Source: Sulfitobacter litoralis
GTDB lineage: Bacteria > Pseudomonadota > Alphaproteobacteria > Rhodobacterales > Rhodobacteraceae
NCBI RefSeq assembly: GCF_900103185.1
Contig: NZ_FNJD01000002.1
Span: 62,001-126,000 of the forward strand
Reading direction: 5' to 3'
DNA: 64,000 nucleotides
Of this stretch, positions 63,359 through 64,000 are shown piece by piece. A model generated the notes under the pieces. It saw nothing but the letters and a program-made list of their open reading frames with translations, made no database searches and had not been told where the DNA came from. The first letter of the stretch is position 1; every line of letters begins with the position of its first letter. Position numbers and translations under genes: made by a program.

Positions 63359-64000
63359 ATGTTGCGCTCAGGCGTTATTGCAAAAAAAATGGGCATGACC
63401 CGTTTGTTCATGGAAGACGGCAAGCAGATCCCTGTGACCGTTCTTCAGCTCGACAAACTTCAGGTTGTTGCTCAGCGTACCATCGAACGGGACGGCTACA
63501 CAGCTGTTCAGCTCGGCGCAGGTACAGCCAAGGTTAAACGGACGTCGCAAGCCATGCGCGGTCACTTTGCAGCAGCAAAGGTTGAACCAAAGCGTAAGGT
63601 CGCGGAATTCCGCATCGACCCAGAAGCCATGTTGAACGTCGGCGAAGAAATCATCGCCGATCATTACTTTGCTGGTCAGTATGTTGACGTTGCAGGCACA
63701 TCTATCGGTAAAGGTTTTGCCGGTGCGATGAAGCGCCACAACTTTGGCGGTTTGCGTGCGACACACGGTGTTTCTGTATCTCACCGTTCGCACGGTTCCA
63801 CCGGTCAGTGTCAGGATCCGGGCAAGGTTTTCAAAGGCAAAAAAATGGCCGGTCACATGGGTTCCGCTCGTGTAACAACTCAGAACCTCGAGGTTGTCAA
63901 AACGGACAGCGTACGTGGTCTGATCATGGTCAAAGGTGCCGTTCCAGGCTCCAAAGGTGGTTGGGTGACTGTTAAGGATGCGGTGAAAAAGCCGTTCCCC
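63359..64000 (+). CDS. rplC: 50S ribosomal protein L3 (cut at right edge)
   Basis: The first 214 residues of L3, a peptidyl-transferase neighbour. Starts with an ATG after [24 protein letters not shown], then [25 protein letters not shown] with the Gln-methylation region [28 protein letters not shown], and [11 protein letters not shown]. The frame continues past the window; the full protein is about 235-240 residues. Confidence 0.97.
   Translation, partial: MLRSGVIAKKMGMTRLFMEDGKQIPVTVLQLDKLQVVAQRTIERDGYTAVQLGAGTAKVKRTSQAMRGHFAAAKVEPKRKVAEFRIDPEAMLNVGEEIIADHYFAGQYVDVAGTSIGKGFAGAMKRHNFGGLRATHGVSVSHRSHGSTGQCQDPGKVFKGKKMAGHMGSARVTTQNLEVVKTDSVRGLIMVKGAVPGSKGGWVTVKDAVKKPFP

Noticed and set aside
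1-64000. Search for tRNA genes, CRISPR arrays, insertion sequences and attachment sites
   Set aside because: No cloverleaf end signals, spaced direct repeats, transposase frames or integrase-linked repeats were recognised by eye.

Overview
The window reads as ordinary chromosome of an alphaproteobacterium of the Roseobacter group (Rhodobacterales). The evidence is gene content and order: MipZ instead of MinCDE, an atpI-B-E-F'-F cluster without F1 genes, ChvI/ChvG followed by a short HprK, RapZ, an EIIA and HPr, a methylsuccinyl-CoA dehydrogenase with a long N-terminal extension, a zinc-free type L31, and several small families typical of this order. There are 79 protein genes supported here. 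I recognised no tRNA, rRNA, CRISPR array, prophage or insertion sequence.

Layout. 1-2.6 kb: the start of fumarylacetoacetase, a divergent MarR regulator and mipZ. 2.7-9.4 kb: a minus-strand translation block (azoR, ffh, chorismate mutase, rpsP, a 49-residue membrane protein, rimM, trmD, purC, rplS, rpmE). 9.5-15.5 kb: a LysR regulator with an EamA transporter, a 25-residue membrane protein, an ArsR regulator, the ATP synthase Fo operon and a GntR regulator. 15.6-28.3 kb: smc, a glutathionyl-hydroquinone reductase, a MalY/PatB lyase, three tandem deformylase genes plus fmt, and a minus block with a TRIC-type channel, rnhA, ispH and a NYN protein. 28.4-37.2 kb: folK, rpoZ, rsh, pdxJ, acpS, lepB, rnc, era and recO, tightly packed. 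37.1-42.4 kb: an accessory-looking stretch with a META protein, the methylsuccinyl-CoA dehydrogenase, a TauE-like carrier, a XRE regulator and an unfamiliar regulator/GNAT-like pair. 42.4-49.8 kb: pckA diverging from chvI-chvG-hprK-rapZ-EIIA-HPr and an acyltransferase. 49.9-60.8 kb: parC, an SH3b protein, an SDR, a cobalamin adenosyltransferase, etfBA, a 3-hydroxyacyl-CoA dehydrogenase, a cytochrome P450 and a lipoprotein. 60.9-64 kb: tuf, a membrane protein resembling the Pycsar effector PycTM, and the start of the S10 ribosomal operon.

How the genes work together. Most of the window serves protein synthesis, growth control and carbon/energy metabolism. The Fo operon, ETF, the methylsuccinyl-CoA dehydrogenase and PEP carboxykinase fit growth on acetate or other C2 substrates through the ethylmalonyl-CoA pathway. 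ChvGI with HprK and the permease-free PTS parts would sense envelope/acid stress and carbon/nitrogen state. Rsh with the omega subunit supplies the stringent response.

The most interesting items are: the LysR-like regulator with a non-LysR C-terminal domain paired with a GNAT-like gene (40.7-42.4 kb); the stand-alone PycTM-like protein next to the S10 operon; a third deformylase copy that has lost its metal-binding Cys and catalytic Glu; hairpins bracketing atpE; four successive hairpins in front of ffh; and two small membrane proteins. I see no clearly new multi-gene defence or biosynthetic system; the strongest candidate is the two-gene pair at 40.7-42.4 kb.
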